Source: Gnetum montanum | Lineage: Eukaryota > Streptophyta > Gnetopsida > Gnetales > Gnetaceae | Assembly (NCBI GenBank): GCA_015680685.1 | Contig: MNCI01021497.1 | Location: forward strand, 26,394-90,393 | DNA length: 64,000 bases | Direction: 5' to 3' | In this document: one piece after another, positions 12,170 through 24,301 of the stretch | Position numbering within the stretch: the first letter of the stretch is position 1 | How the letters are laid out: each line of letters begins with the position of its first letter | Notes under the pieces: model-generated | Database searches by the model: none | The model's input: only the letters and a program-made list of their open reading frames with translations | What the model was told of the DNA's origin: nothing | Program-made: the position numbers and the translations under genes

Positions 12170-13480
12170 AAAATAGAAAAAGAATTTAAGGGGATGCCTT
12201 TTTAGGTTTTCATCCTTACCACTAATCTTGAAACACTTTCCTCTAGGATAGGAAAGGGATCAAACCTTGTTCTTTTCTAAAAGCACCCTCTCAATATTTC
12301 ACTTTTTATTAAAGGTTTCGTGTTTAAAAAAAAGGTATCCACTCATGGTTGTGGCCATAGTTGCAACATGAGCTATTAAATGATGTCACCTTGAGTAGAC
12401 AAAGGAAGAATATTAGTTGGAGAATCTTTTTGATAAATCATATTACATCATAGTTTCGAAATAGCTTAAAAAGCAAGTAGATAAAAGCAAATCCAAGTAT
12501 GAAGTAAAAATATTTGAGGTTAAGAAGTATAATAAAATGAAACTTCCTTCAACCTTGGCTTAACAACATGTAAATACGAGCTACACCAAAATCAAGAAAT
12601 TTTAGCAAGTAAATAGGCAAAAAAAGCATTAGATAAATGAGTCTTCCATGTTACAAAGAGGACATCTAGGATCATGAAGACTAAATAAAAATGGGAAATA
12701 CTAATAGGAAAATTTTAATGAATCAAATACCATAAGAAATACTTAATTTTTAAGTAGTAGAATTATTCTATATATTATAAATGTGATATTTCCATAATCA
12801 CAAATTATGGTTGACATTTCATAGATAATTGAATCTTCATTAAATACTAGTATTATAATTAATAATAGTATAGAAAACCTTGTATCAAAATGGAAAAATT
12901 GAAAGGCCATTAATCTATGAAAAATTGAAAATATCATTATTAAGATCTTGAATAGTTAAAGTTATGTTTAAATTGTACAAAATATTTTTTTACAATGAAC
13001 TTTATATAGGCATCAATTCCATAGAGAATTCAACATTCAAACTAAGACATCTACTAATTATGTAAGATATGAATATATAATAGCACATAGTTCATTATTA
13101 ACGAAAAGCAATTAAGATAATAATTTATCAAGCATTGAAGCATAAGTTATAAAATTGTTAAACTTTAAAAAATTACTCATAAAGCTCCAAGTCCTTCAAA
13201 TTCTTTAATGGCAATAGAACTTAAGGTAGTTATACCTTTAACAAAAAGAATCCAATTAAAAAAATAAATATTTTCACTACCTTTAGACTTGCCCATTTGG
13301 GTGTACTTACGAAAAAGAAGCTTCCAAGACTTTATACTAGTTAAGTACTTTACAACCAACTTGGCACATGAAGAAATACCTTGCTTGTAATCATTCACCA
13401 AGCCTAAACCATCATCCTCTTTGCAAGAAGTATAGATATTCCAAGTAACACATCAAAAGCCCTTTCTTAATTAGCTACTA
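12170..13480 (-). pseudogene. LINE (L1-type) 3' fragment
   Basis: Minus-strand piece of a LINE. The part at 13177-13401 reads like the end of a LINE reverse transcriptase (a W at a fixed distance before a GLGAL word, as in the plant L1 GGLG motif). The lower end, 12180-12250, is the reverse complement of the 3' tail of the plus-strand LINE at about 37930-38010 (ggatgcctttt, ggttttcatcctta, taggaaagg). Together these mark a 3' LINE fragment of about 1.3 kb that is full of stops. The 5' edge is a guess. Confidence 0.5.
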
Positions 13481-14159
13481 AGCAAAAAAAAAATAAAATT
13501 CACACAAGTTATTGAATATGATGATAGGCAATATTGCTAGTTGTCTAACACACGTAATTCAATGGAAGTTGGTATGTTTTACCATATACAATAAGTATGC
13601 AAAGTATTAAATTCAAAAACATAACCACACTTTATTAGAAAAATAAATTTAGAGAAGAAAAACATGAGTTTAAAATGAAACTATTTTTACTGCTATTTAA
13701 GACCCTATGGATCCATTATATTAGTTTAATTTTAATTATTTTTTATAATGCTTGTATATTTGTGATAATCTATTGGAATAAAATCTACAACTTGTTATAT
13801 CAGTTGTATTCCTCTATAATTTTTCTAATCTATCTTATTAGCTATATGTCTTGTGATGTAACTATTGTCAAATTATATTGGATTTTGACACCCTTAATAT
13901 ATTATGTTGGCTGTATATCTTAGACGTAGTCAAATTACATATTATAATCTTTCAGCAGGGACCAACAATGAAAATGCTAATAGGCAGATTTCACTTAGTG
14001 CAACATAAAAAAAAAAAAAAGGAAATCTACAAACACTACTTTCAATTTCAGAACCCCAAAGGTATCTCATTATCTTTATACTTCTATTAATGTTTCAAAT
14101 ATTCTTTTATGAGATAGTGCTTTTTCACTTATTAGGAACATAGATTATGAGATAAATGC
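13481..14159. other. AT-rich DNA, nothing assigned
   Basis: It may include the 5' part of the LINE that is clear from 14160 on, but I cannot show a first ORF here. The short open stretch at 13675-13923 has a leucine/isoleucine/tyrosine-rich composition, as AT-rich DNA often gives by chance. Confidence 0.35.
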
Positions 14160-16520
14160 TAAGCTTGAAAAATCAAGGATGGGGGTCTCCTTCCCCTCAT
14201 CTTAATGCTAGTTTTATCATGATATTTTCAAGGCCTTTTTGATAGGTCCCAAGCAGAGATTGCTAGGAAGTATTTTTCAAACCATCATTTATATCTAGAA
14301 TTTCTTTTCCTACAAAAAATTTTGATTTTAGCTTATGATATTAGTTTTGTTAGTAAATGCATTTTAAGAAGTTGCATTATTTTTTCTATTGGTCATGAAG
14401 TTAAGAAAGGAGGTGTTACTATTCTTGTTAATAAAAATTAGACTAGCAAAGTTTTGAATTTTGGTTTTGATAATTTTGGAAGAGTTATTTGGATTATTTG
14501 TCATACTAAAAAAGTGACTTTGGACTTTTTAATACCTATGTTCCTAATAATTCAAAAGATTGATTAGAGGTTTGGAAATATTTTCTATCTTTACCTAAAG
14601 TTCCTTGGATTATTGGAGGTGATTTCAATGAAAGTCATGAACTTGATAGTCTTCCTCCTAATATATCTTCTAAAGAAAAAGAAGATTGATATGATTTTAA
14701 AGAAAAATATTTTATTTCTGATGTTAGCACTTTATTCTCATCTCATTCAAATTAGAAGCATTACAATTGGTGTAAGTATCAATAAGGACATGTTAGGATT
14801 TATTATTGACTTAATAGATTTTACATTTCTATTGTTTTCTTTTGGAAGCCTACAATAAAAGTAGAAGTGCATATAGATGCTACCTTAGATTATTTTCCAA
14901 TTAACATTTTTCTCTTTGGTGTTAATTTTTCATCCTTTTAAAAGCATGAACTTATTTTGCATATATGCTAATATTTTCAGAGGACTCAATGAGAAAAATA
15001 TTTTGAAGCCTTTATGAAATGCAGAATAAAAGATTACTGGTGATATTGTTTGGATTGACTAGTGGTAGCAAACTACTTGTAGAGTTAGAAATTATACAAA
15101 TTGATTTAAAACAAAATCTGCTAAGCGTAAGCATCAAGTTGAAGAAGATCTTGTAGAATATATAAAGCCAATGCAAATTCTTTTAGACTAGAATCCTTTT
15201 TATTTTAAAATTCAAAAAGCCTTGGTTAAAGCATGTTATGCTAAACAATGTTAGGATATTTTTTAAGGTAAAAGTGGTCTCAGTAAAATTTGCATGGGTT
15301 GGCAAAAAATTAAAGATTAACCTTGCAAGGAATTCTTTAAATTTTTAAAATGAAAGGGTTAAGTACCTAAATTGAAATCACTTTATATAAATGATTCCAT
15401 CATTAAATATATTGAGACCATTAACAGTTTTTTAGAAAATTAATTTTCTTTTGAATGTTTTAGCAAGGAATCCTTCTAGGTCTATAATACACATATTCCT
15501 CATCTTATAAAAAAAGGATATTAAAGTATTCTTGAAGTAGAAATTACAACAAAAGAAATCAATGTAGCAAACTTAGTTTAGCATATGGTAAAGCTCTAGG
15601 TTTTGATGATTTTCCTATTAGATTTTTTAAAAAGCATTGGGACATCATTGAAAATGATCTCTTTCTTGTTTTCCAAGAAGCTATCAAATTTTTTTTCTTG
15701 GTAAAAGTATTAATAAAGATGTGATTTGTCTTATTTCTAAGAATGAAGATCTTTAACATATTGGTAATTAGAGGTTTATTACTCTTCTTAATAATACTTA
15801 TAAAATTTTATTTAAATGCATGCTTGTTGAATTCGGAAGATTATTGAAGATATCATCAGACTTGAGTAGACTAGTTTTGTTAAAGGTAGACATATCTTAA
15901 ATAATGTTATTACAGCTTGGGAGGGAATGCAATGAGATTTTGATACGAATTAAGACATTGCTTTTATTAACTTATATTATACTAAAGCTTACGATAGGAT
16001 TGAATCTAATTTCATTATTTCTTATCTCTATAAGCTAGGATTTTGTGATTATTTTATTCAACTTATCCTTACCTTGTTCACTGATGCTAATGCTCAAATT
16101 GTTACTGACTTTGGATTAAGTTTATTCTTTTCTCTTCAATGGTCAGTTCATTAAGATTGTCCTCTAGCTTCCTATCTTTTTATTATTAACATATATTTTC
16201 TTTCACATAATCTGCATTATAATCTATAGAGGAATCTCATTAAGGGAATTTCAATGATGATCAGGGTACATAGTTTCTTAACATGCACTTTGTAGATGAT
16301 TTTTTTATAATCAACAATTTTTTGCAACATATTAATACTTTTGTAGCTATAGTGGAGGATTACTGCATGTTAGCTAGCTCTAGGATCAATTGGTGAAATT
16401 TTTTTATTTATTATAATGTTAATATTAGTGGGTGGATTACTCTCAATCCTTTGAAAATCTTGAAAATAGATTTTATCTTTAAAATTTTAGGAATACCATT
16501 TTCTTTTGAGCTAACATTGC
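14160..16520 (+). pseudogene. LINE (L1-type) ORF2 relic, part 1: endonuclease and reverse transcriptase
   Basis: Decayed plant L1 ORF2. The apurinic-type endonuclease is visible as a GGVTILVN word near 14410 and the catalytic-site word WIIGGDFNE at about 14608-14634. The reverse transcriptase begins by about 15300. The stretch at 15585-15780 reads GKALGFDDFPIRFFKKHW followed by an L..SKN word, the L1 pattern for domains 1-2. Near 16460-16515 it reads FKILGIPFSFEL, just upstream of where the family has its K..W..K motif. There the frame is cut by insertion of copy E. It continues at 36348. Stops and shifts are common, so it is long dead. Confidence 0.72.
16516..16520. repeat. Target duplication of copy E, left side
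   Basis: attgc. The right side is attac at 36348-36352, and a second attac sits at 35537-35541 before the 3' LTR. It differs by one transition. Confidence 0.7.
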
Positions 16521-17285
16521 TGATGAGCTGCGATATTGCATCCTACCTCATCTTCTATAAATAAGAGGTGGCTTCCCTTGTTCAAGAGAGTGAGACTTAG
16601 ATCCTTAGCTAAACTCTTGCAGTTTTACCATTCCAGAGTTAGAATAATTTCTGTGTGTCTGTAGTAGGAGTCATAGAGTGAACGGATCTTTATTCAAGCA
16701 ATTTGTACCTGAGCACACATTTGTGTACGACAATAAAGATAAACTTTATGATAAACCTTGCAGCATGCAGATTAAGCTAAATAGTAATTAATTATTGTTG
16801 AATGTTTAAATGCTTTCCTAGTTAGTTAATCTTTCTCAACCCTTGACTCTCCTAGTTAAGTACACTCAGTACGCCCGCTTCGAGCATGTGTGTAGCTCTT
16901 GGTAACCTAGTAACAATTAGCGTTTGGTAATCCCAGCTGCGTTGCACTAGTTTAGGATGTGTGCAGCAAGTGGGAATGGATACTGGTGTTAGGAACAATT
17001 AGAACTTAGTTAGTAAATAGTTAATGTAAGTTAGTCACTTAGTTCTCTTTACCTTCACATATTAGCATAAGAAATTAAAAAGATAAAAGTTATAAAAATC
17101 ATATACCTCAAGCTTACTTAACCATATAACCATGACAATACAAGTAAGTTTGGAAAGATAATGATTGATTAACCTTGAGTGTTCCATTAAGGCGCGTAAG
17201 CACTTAGTCCTTGGAGTTTGACCGGATCGCGCATGAAATGCTCATATTTGTATGGTTGAGTGTAGGGGTACCTTGCCACTCATCA
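16521..17285 (+). repeat. Copy E 5' LTR
   Basis: 765 bp, TGATGAGC to CATCA, with TATAAATA at 16556-16563. U3 is very short, only one gatattg unit, and lacks about 41 bp of palindromes found in the 3' LTR. The R/U5 body is shared with copies B, F, H and others. Confidence 0.87.
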
Positions 17286-17286
17286 T

Positions 17287-17304
17287 TGGCACTGTTTCTA
17301 GGGG
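17287..17304 (+). other. Copy E primer-binding site (tRNA-Asp type)
   Basis: tggcactgtttctagggg, 1 bp after the LTR. It is close to the Athila tRNA-Asp site, with TGGC kept intact and the other differences mainly transitions. Confidence 0.65.
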
Positions 17305-17430
17305 CTTAGTTGTTTGTGTGCTACGTAGAGCATAGGAAATCATTCATATCATTGGGACGCTAGAATGAACCCTTAGGGTTAATCAAGAAAAGATAAGACA
17401 ATGGTAAATTGCACACCAAACAAGATGAAA

Positions 17431-18759
17431 ATGTCTTCTTCTTCGCACAAGAGCACTTCACCACCTAGGACTAACACAAGAGATAGTCGACAACATAATA
17501 CATGTAACCAAGATCTGCCAGTTCCTCAACAGTTTCATGTGGTATATAGTCATCGCGATGAGTATGTACTCGACTTTACATTTATTCTCCACCAAGATGA
17601 ACAACTGCGTTGGAAAGACTTGGAAGATAACATTGTGTTGCCTCTAGACTGATCAGTCCCCAACATGCTACTTCGTGCTCTCTCACGAATAGGCATGTCA
17701 TTTTTGTATGCAGAATATGTTGCATGCGACCATGACACAAAGGACTACCATGCCATAGAAGCGCAATGGCAAAAGGACTTGCAACAGGAGAGATATCATA
17801 CATCCTCGAAGGGTAAATGGTCCCATAACGCTTCACATGTCTTGAGCGAAATTGAGGGTGGTGAACCTGCTTCAACAGGTTCCCCACCAAACGATGTTCC
17901 TCGTCCTAATGATGGTCAAGAGGTGGTGTATCACAACCTACACTCCACGATTCACAACCCTAGTTCTGATACCCATGAACACAAAGTGTTCAAAGAAGGA
18001 AGACAACCACACGATAAGGGCAGATGTTCTTATCGTGATCATGATTATGGCCAAGACCACATAAGAGAAGGTAGAAAACACCATCATGATGATGGTTCTC
18101 CTTCTTCTGTACCTTCATCGTCACATTCACCCTCTCGTTTAGTGTCCGGATGAAGTCATAAGGAAGCTAACTGTGAGGATAAAAGGAAACAAAGTGAAAA
18201 ACATCGACGAGACAGTCGAGAACAAGGATGAGGGCACTCTAAGGAATTAAGGCATGGAAGAAGGGAGAGTAGGGAACCACATAGACACCATAGACAGTAT
18301 GAATGAGATGATCATGAAGAACCCCTACTCACAACTAGAAGCATGCTAGATATAATGGAGGCCATAAGAGTTCTCACAAGGCACTAAAAGGATAGTAGGA
18401 TCAAGAGGTTAGACATGATCAACATCCCATGATTTGAAGGGGGATACAACGCTGATCCTCAAAATCATTTACAAGCATTTCATGATGCATGTGCCTTGTA
18501 GAACATAGAAAACGAATGACAAAAATTGAAGTTATTCCCAAGGACACTAGTGAAAGAAGTTGAAAGCTGGTATTGGTGCTTAGAATCAAAATCCATTCAG
18601 AGGTGGAGTACATTGTTAGAAGTATTTAATGATAAGTACCAAATGTACTCCTGAGTGTCTAACCTATGAAAAAAATCCAAGAATGGAAGCAAGGAAATCA
18701 TGAACCCTTGGATGCTACCATTGGCTGCTATTACGCACTGTTACATTGTTGCCCTGGCC
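17431..18759 (+). pseudogene. gag: Copy E gag relic, 5' part
   Basis: N-terminal and capsid parts of Athila-like gag. I choose the ATG at 17431 (MSSSSHK) over the one at 17401 because copies A and F also start with MSSSH. The conserved word FTFILHQDEQ lies at about 17580-17610. The first stop, TGA at 17650-17652, stands where copy F has an arginine codon (PPNRSMP), so it is probably CGA to TGA. A histidine/serine-rich linker follows to about 18150, then the capsid words RLDM and LQAFHDACAL near 18405-18500. The frame is cut at 18760 by element D and resumes at 28922. Confidence 0.75.
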
Positions 18760-18764
18760 ATGGT
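18760..18764. repeat. Target duplication of element D, left copy
   Basis: atggt, repeated exactly at 28917-28921. Removing 18765-28921 rejoins the gag of copy E in register with copy B. Confidence 0.92.
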
Positions 18765-19394
18765 TGTACTGACCTAAATCATCGGTGTGAGGCTGGAAGG
18801 GAAATAGACACTGAAAGATCGTCGGGTAGCCACAACTGACCCTGCCTTCACTCGAGGGTAAGCTAGAGAAGTAAACAAAGGCAGAGTGCCTTGGATAGTC
18901 TGCACACAAATGAACCAAGGACTTCCTTGAGCGTAAGCTATGGCTAGCACTGGGGTTATTGTAAATGATGTCTTAAAACATGTAACTGCACGTAAAATGT
19001 AAACATAAGCCGTAAGATGTAAGATGTAAATGTGAACGTAAGGCGTAAACAAAACATAAACTATAAACTAAACGCAAACTGAATGTACACAGAAATGTAA
19101 ACAGAATGTAAAACAAAAAACAGAAATAATGTTTGGTTGGAAAAACGGAAATGATGTATTGCTTAGAAAAGATGTGCACCGGTGAAAGCGTATTTTTGTG
19201 TAGATGGCAAGTTGAACGCCTAGCCCTAGGATGATGTAACTTGATGATGTGATGATGTGATGTGATGAATGTGAGAAATGCTTGGATGCCAGTAGTCAGG
19301 TGTGTTGAGCGCCCAAGTGTTGCAGGTTCTGTCCTCTCTCAAAATTGCCAATCTCTCCAATTTTTTGCCCCTTGGTTTATGTGAATTGACAGGG

Positions 19395-19402
19395 TATTTA
19401 TA
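19395..19402 (-). promoter_or_regulatory. TATA box of element D LTR
   Basis: Minus strand TATAAATA in the context ccctataaataccc. The same box is at 27473-27480 in the other LTR. It fixes the U3/R border about 30 bp further on. Confidence 0.6.
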
Positions 19403-19497
19403 GGGTTGGATTGGGCTTGGGCATGAAATTCAAGAATGGAATCAATGGCTGGGAGATGAGAGGAAAGCAGATCTAGTGACATGTGTCTAATGGATAG

Positions 19498-19636
19498 TTG
19501 TGCTTGGGTTGGATGCGTGTTGGCGAGAGTTGGATGTGTGTTGGATAGTTGTGCACGAGTTGGATTTATGTTGGATAGTTGTGCACAAGTTGGATGTGTG
19601 TTGGCAAGAGTTGGATGTGTGTCGGCAAGTTATGTT
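19498..19636. repeat. Minisatellite in element D 3' LTR
   Basis: Five units built on gttggatgtgtgttgg, some with an added atagttgtgcacga. The other LTR has six units in a different order (27578-27738). Confidence 0.7.
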
Positions 19637-19867
19637 CTTGACCAAGTACATTGCATTTTACAATTTGTGGGTTATTCAAGCCCATGAGAGTATATTTAAT
19701 TTAGACCATGAGGGCCTAACTATCCCACAAATGAAGATTTACAATGAAATGTACAAGGAAAATTTGACCTATCTTGCTTGAAACTTCTTTGTCCCTGAGT
19801 TTTCTAGAATTTTCTGGGAGTTGCTGATGTTGAGAATTTTCTGATACTGAGAATTTTTTGGAATTTT

Positions 19868-20779
19868 TTGGAAGTTGATCATGCTAGACTCGCGTTGCTA
19901 GCGTGACCTGGGCGTTAGTGATAAAAATGAGCATTTTTGGAGCTAAAATTTGAAGTTCTGGGGAATGAAACTTGGAGAAATGATTAATGGACCTTGAGGG
20001 TGACTTGTCCCTTTAAAATTAGACCATTTTGATGCTGTTTTGAGACTGTTAAAAGTTGGTCATGCTGTGGTCACGTCCATCATGACTGCCTAGCGTGACC
20101 TGCAGTGTGACCTCAAAAACTTGCAATTTTGAGCCAAAATCTAGAATTTCTGAAGGCTGGGACCCATAGTTATCAATAGTGAACCCTGAGGATGACTTAC
20201 ACCCTTGAAATCAACTCGGTTTGACTCAGTTTTGAGGCTCTAAAAGTTTGTCACGTTGTGGTCACGCCCAGCATGACTGCCCAGCGTGACCTATAGTGTG
20301 ACCTCAAAAACTAGCAATTTTGAGCTAAAATCTGAAATTTCTGAAGGTTGGGACCCATAGTTATCAATAGTGGACCCTGAGGATGACTTGCACTTTTGAA
20401 ATTAAGTCAGTTTGGCTTAGTTTTGGGGCTCCTAGAGTTGGTCACACTGTGGTCATGCCCAGCATGAATGCCCAGTGTGACTTGCAAAAAAATGTGTAGT
20501 CTGGCTTGAAATTTGGACTCCTGAATGCTGAGACTTGGAGTGGACATCAGCAACTCTTGAGGATGGCATGCACCCTTAGATTTGGACCACTTTTTATTTG
20601 ATTTTGAAACTGTTGGAGCTACTCACGCTGAGGGCAAGATAGCTTGATAGTGTGATCAAGCTGGCTTGAGCAAGGTGGGGTGAACTTAATGCCTTAGCCA
20701 AATTTTTACCTTCTGAATGCTCGAAAGGGCTTGAGTCATTTTCAATTTAAAGTGCTAGGTCAAAATGAGTGGTGTTTCA
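19868..20779. repeat. About 180-bp tandem subrepeats in element D 3' LTR
   Basis: Five diverged units, each starting near gttggtcatgctgtggtcac and carrying ctgggacccatag and ccctgaggatgac in the better-kept copies. One unit has a perfect inverted repeat: GGTCACGC at 20260-20267 and GCGTGACC at 20284-20291, with a 16-base loop. Confidence 0.7.
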
Positions 20780-20796
20780 TTGGCCCCTCTTTGTTG
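20780..20796 (-). other. Element D polypurine tract
   Basis: Minus strand acaaagaggggccaa runs directly into the LTR start TGAAAC. A purine run at this place primes plus-strand DNA synthesis in LTR retrotransposons and supports the minus orientation of D. Confidence 0.65.
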
Positions 20797-21316
20797 ACGT
20801 CTGGAGGAATCTACCTGAGAGGCATCGACAAAGAATTGCAAAACACCATGAACAAACAAGTACCAGACATTATCCATTAGCCTGCTGGATGTCATCGCAT
20901 TGTGTCCAATAGTACATAGGATCAAGAAAATGCAGTTTGGGATGCAAGGGGAGGGGATTGATTGAAACTGGGGGAAGCCAAGAGTTGGTCAAGGGTGATA
21001 ATTACTATCGGAATTTGTGGGAGAGGGATGCTCTCTTGTGAACAAGTTATATCTTTGGTTTTTGTCCATAGCCAGTGTTCAACAGACTCGGAGCCAAGAC
21101 GTAGGAAGGTGCGTTCTTTGGAGAAACAGGGCCCATTGTAAACAGCCAAAGCCACGGGATGGTGTGCAACATGGTCTCTTTGAGACACAAGTGTAACTAT
21201 TTTTCAAGACAATTGCCTTCTTGCCTGGGGCTTGTATGAGAATAGCCAATAGTCTTTTGCTTATGATGTCAATAGGGTCACGAAGACCTTTTTCGTGCAA
21301 TTTGCTCTTTGACCCT

Positions 21317-21408
21317 TTTGTTTTTTTTTGTTTCTTCTTTTCTTTTGTTTTTGCTTTTCTTTGTCTTTCTTTTTCTTTTATTTTTCTTTTCTTTTTTTAT
21401 CTTTTTGA
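21317..21408 (-). repeat. Long purine (GA/A-rich) tract
   Basis: The plus strand is almost purely pyrimidine with a few g and a, the minus strand correspondingly purine-rich. It is too far (about 540 bp) from the LTR to be the primary polypurine tract. Confidence 0.55.
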
Positions 21409-22180
21409 AAGAGCTTGCTTTTAGTGCTATGCTTGTGTTCAAGTGCTTGCATTTTATGTCATGCATTATGTACTATGTTTTGCGTTGCGACTGCTTAGGG
21501 AGTTACAGTGTGCAACAGTGTATCAAGAGCGTTGAGCTGAGTGGAATGCATCTGGGGGTATAACTAAGTAGGATAATTGGGGCATGATGGAGGAAATAGG
21601 GGATGCATCAGGAGTTGGGAATGTACTTATGAATAGATTGATTAACCCAGTTACGTGCATCAGGAAAAAATGTGATACCTTGTCATCATGATGAAGTGCA
21701 TCTATGCACGAATTCCTGAGAGGTGTCATCCTGCAAACACAACTCCAAGAAGATAAGAAAACCACAAATGAAATAGTCATCTAAACACTTTAAACAAGGA
21801 GATGGAGTCATTGCATGCAATTTTCAAAGCAGACAGAATCATGAACAACATTAGCTTCATTAGGGCCCATGAGATGAATCATGCAGCAAGTCTTTGTGGA
21901 ACATGAAAAGCTGATTGCAGTGACATATCTTTTCAAGTTTTTTCCTGGTCCTTGATGATGTTGCCAGTTTATAGTCTTAGTAGACTGTTGTGAATTAGTT
22001 TCACTTCATAACCCCTTGGATGGTGCCATTTTAGCATCATAGCGGATGATGCATTGCTAGTTTATAGTCATAGCGGACTGTGAAGAGGCAAACTAGTTTA
22101 TAGTCTTAGTGGACTCTAGATGCTAGTTTCATGTCATGGCGGACGGATGTAGCAATTTAGTGTCATACCAAATAGAGCTC

Positions 22181-22484
22181 TGTGGTATTAATTTTAATTC
22201 ATGATGTTAGGACTACTCTTTGGTATTAGTTTTAAGTCATGATGCCAGGACTACTCTGCGATAACAGTTTGAAGTCATGATGCCAGGACTATTCTGTGGT
22301 ATCAATTTTAAATCATGATGCTAGGACTATTTTGTGGTATCAGTTTTAAGTCATGATGCCAGGACTACTTTGTGGTATCAATTTTAAGTCATTATGCTAG
22401 GACTACTCTGTGGTATTCATTTTAAGTCATGATGCCATGACTACTTTGTGGTATCAGTTTAAAGTCATGATGCCAGGACTATTC
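22181..22484. repeat. 38-bp tandem array, 8 units
   Basis: 304 bp, eight units of 37-39 bp on the pattern gtggtatcagttttaagtca then tgatgccaggactactct. Units differ by a few bases each. It lies in the 3' untranslated region of element D. Confidence 0.85.
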
Positions 22485-22879
22485 TATGCCAATTTATAGT
22501 CATAGTGGACTGATGCTTACCTTGATTGTGTAAAGTGTGATGCTGCATGCATGGTCATACTATGTATTTGCAAGATCCTGTAAAAAAAAATCAACTAGAA
22601 AGAAAACAACGTCAAGCGACACCATGTTGTACATAGAGTTGGAATGTATGAATGAAAGAAAAGCAATGCAAAAAAGTGATAGTTTTAGGCCGTTCTAGGC
22701 TGTAAGCTAGTTTAAGGCCTTTTTGGGCCATGTGTTTTTGTAGTTTTATGTTTTTATGTTTGATGTTTTTCAAATGCAATGTGTAAACTGAGTTGACGAA
22801 TGTGTAAACAAAGCAAAATGTGTGATCTAAGTGAGCGGGCAAAATGTAAATGCATAGGCTAGTGCAATGTAAAGAAAAT

Positions 22880-23500
22880 TTAAAAATGCATGTTAGAGGG
22901 GTAGGCAGAAGGTAGGCAAGCATCAAGCACATTTTTAGCCAAGGGAGAGTCTTGGTCATGTAGTTGCTTCCTAACTAGGCATGGATTAGGGAGTATGCCA
23001 GGTTTAGGATCCTCTGGGGGGTTTTCAGCTTCAACCACTCGTTTGGGTGTGTTAGCCTTAAGTGTTGCGTTGGTTGTCGTAGGTGTACCATTAAGAAACT
23101 CTTCTTGCAAAACTTGCACCATGTCTATGTCGTGGATAGTCAAAGAGGAAATGTTATCACCATGGATGATAACTTGACCACCTTCATATGGAAGGTGGAT
23201 TTCTTGGTGGATGGGAGAGGAGATGGCCCTTAGTTAAGCTAGCCAAGGCCTGACTAGAATCATGTTGAAACCTAGCATCTTCTCTATGATAGTGAAATCT
23301 GCACTAGTGGGGAATTGCTCTCCCACTACAAAGGCTAAGTTGATTTGTACCCTTGATTGTGACATGTGATCCATTAAAGGATTTTAGACATGTGGTTTTG
23401 GTTGGCTTGATTTCATCTGCCAGGCCTAGCTTGTCAATGACGGAGTACAGGACTACATTTGTTGCTGCACCATAGTCAACATGCACTCTGCGAATGGTGC
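22880..23500 (-). pseudogene. pol: Element D aspartic protease relic
   Basis: Minus-strand protease of Tat/Ogre type. The catalytic loop reads HVDYGAATNV at about 23484-23455, with D-Y-G where D-S/T-G or D-x-G is usual. The hydrophobic partner strand reads GFNMILVRPWL at about 23270-23238, equivalent to the GRPWL word that closes Tat-lineage proteases. An SxIHQ and PYEGG stretch follows, and then TIHDIDMVQ. Homology ends near 22880 with no entry into a reverse transcriptase. A stop after RPWLA and a shift between the two halves show decay. Confidence 0.65.
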
Positions 23501-23777
23501 ACTACACAACACGAATGCTAATGGATAGTGGAGCTGTAGTGACTTCCCATTATTTGGGGTTGACTTTAACTGCATCATCATGAAAGGCTAAGGTTGTTCA
23601 ACCCAATTCTTGTGGTGTGAGAGGCAACATTATTGCACGGATGGATGCCTCATTTGCAGGGATGTCCTCCATAACAAGAATGGAGGCTAAGACCTGGGCC
23701 AATGCTTGGTAGTGAGTAGGTGAGGTCTTGACTAGGTCATATAAGCTAAATGTTTTGTTCTTTTGCTTGAGCATTTG

Positions 23778-23871
23778 TCTTTACTTGGGTTAGTGCAGCT
23801 ACGAAGTCCTTGTCATTAGCCATNTTCTTTACTTGGGTTAGTGCAGCTACGAAGTCCTTGTCATTAGCCAT
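23778..23871. repeat. Exact 46-bp duplication around a single N
   Basis: 23778-23823 equals 23826-23871, with N at 23824. Probable unmerged contig overlap. It duplicates about 15 residues of the gag frame. Confidence 0.8.
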
Positions 23872-24195
23872 TGTGTTGGCTTTGACTTCGTTTGTGAAGC
23901 TTGAGAGACAGACCTCTCGGGAGGGGGACTTAGGCTTGGCTTGCTTGGGGGTAGGGCCCCCAGTGTTTAGTTGTTTTTTGCTAGTTGTGGCCTTTGCTTT
24001 AGCCATAGGAGTTGCGAGGTGCTCATTTGTCCTCTTGCGTTTCCATTTGGTGGGTCTACCCGGGTTGCTAGTGTGGTCAACCCTTGGAAGAGGAGGGATC
24101 GAGATGTTGCCCACTGTTGGGCTTCGGGTAGGTGAGGGGCCATCTCGTTGTGGAACTCTTATGACAAAAGGTTGCTTAAGGGTTTTTGTTGCTAC

Positions 24196-24301
24196 GTCAT
24201 GCCAGTGTAATGTCTTAGTAGACGAGTCATGCCAGTTTAACGTCTTANTGTCATGCCAGTGTAATGTCTTAGTAGACGAGTCATGCCAGTTTAACGTCTT
24301 A
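24196..24301. repeat. Exact 52-bp duplication around a single N
   Basis: 24196-24247 equals 24250-24301, with N at 24248. The duplicated unit itself has two related halves (tcatgccagt...gtctta). The N join is probably artificial, but the inner repeat is real sequence. Confidence 0.75.

Larger units (their letters stand above)
18765..20779 (-). repeat. Element D 3' LTR (left on the map)
   Basis: 2015 bp. On the minus strand it starts TGAAACACC and ends GTCAGTACA. U3 (20779 to about 19400) contains five diverged units of about 180 bp (19868-20779), then a short minisatellite. TATA (19395-19402) is followed by an R/U5 of about 600 bp. Several minus-strand open frames inside it are probably chance. 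Confidence 0.88.
20797..22879 (-). other. Element D long 3' untranslated region
   Basis: About 2.1 kb between the protease relic and the polypurine tract. No pol motif is seen on either strand. It contains a long purine tract on the minus strand (21317-21408), scattered copies of a word like gccagtttatagtcttagtagac (near 21968, 22052, 22087 and 22488), and a regular 38-bp array (22181-22484). Long 3' untranslated regions with tandem repeats are known in Tat/Ogre elements. Confidence 0.6.

Noticed and set aside
13675-14090. Two small plus-strand open frames
   Set aside because: Very AT-rich, I/L/Y-rich, and without any motif. Such frames are expected by chance here.
17582-17890. 102-residue minus-strand open frame
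   Set aside because: Antisense to the gag of copy E, whose frame matches copies F and H.
19481-19781. Open frames with repeated GCVLARV or LDVCW words
   Set aside because: Translation of the LTR minisatellite of element D. The matching frames in the other LTR (27485-27787) have the same cause.
21221-21563. Two phenylalanine/leucine-rich plus-strand frames like membrane proteins
   Set aside because: They are produced by the long pyrimidine tract at 21317-21408 in a noncoding part of element D.
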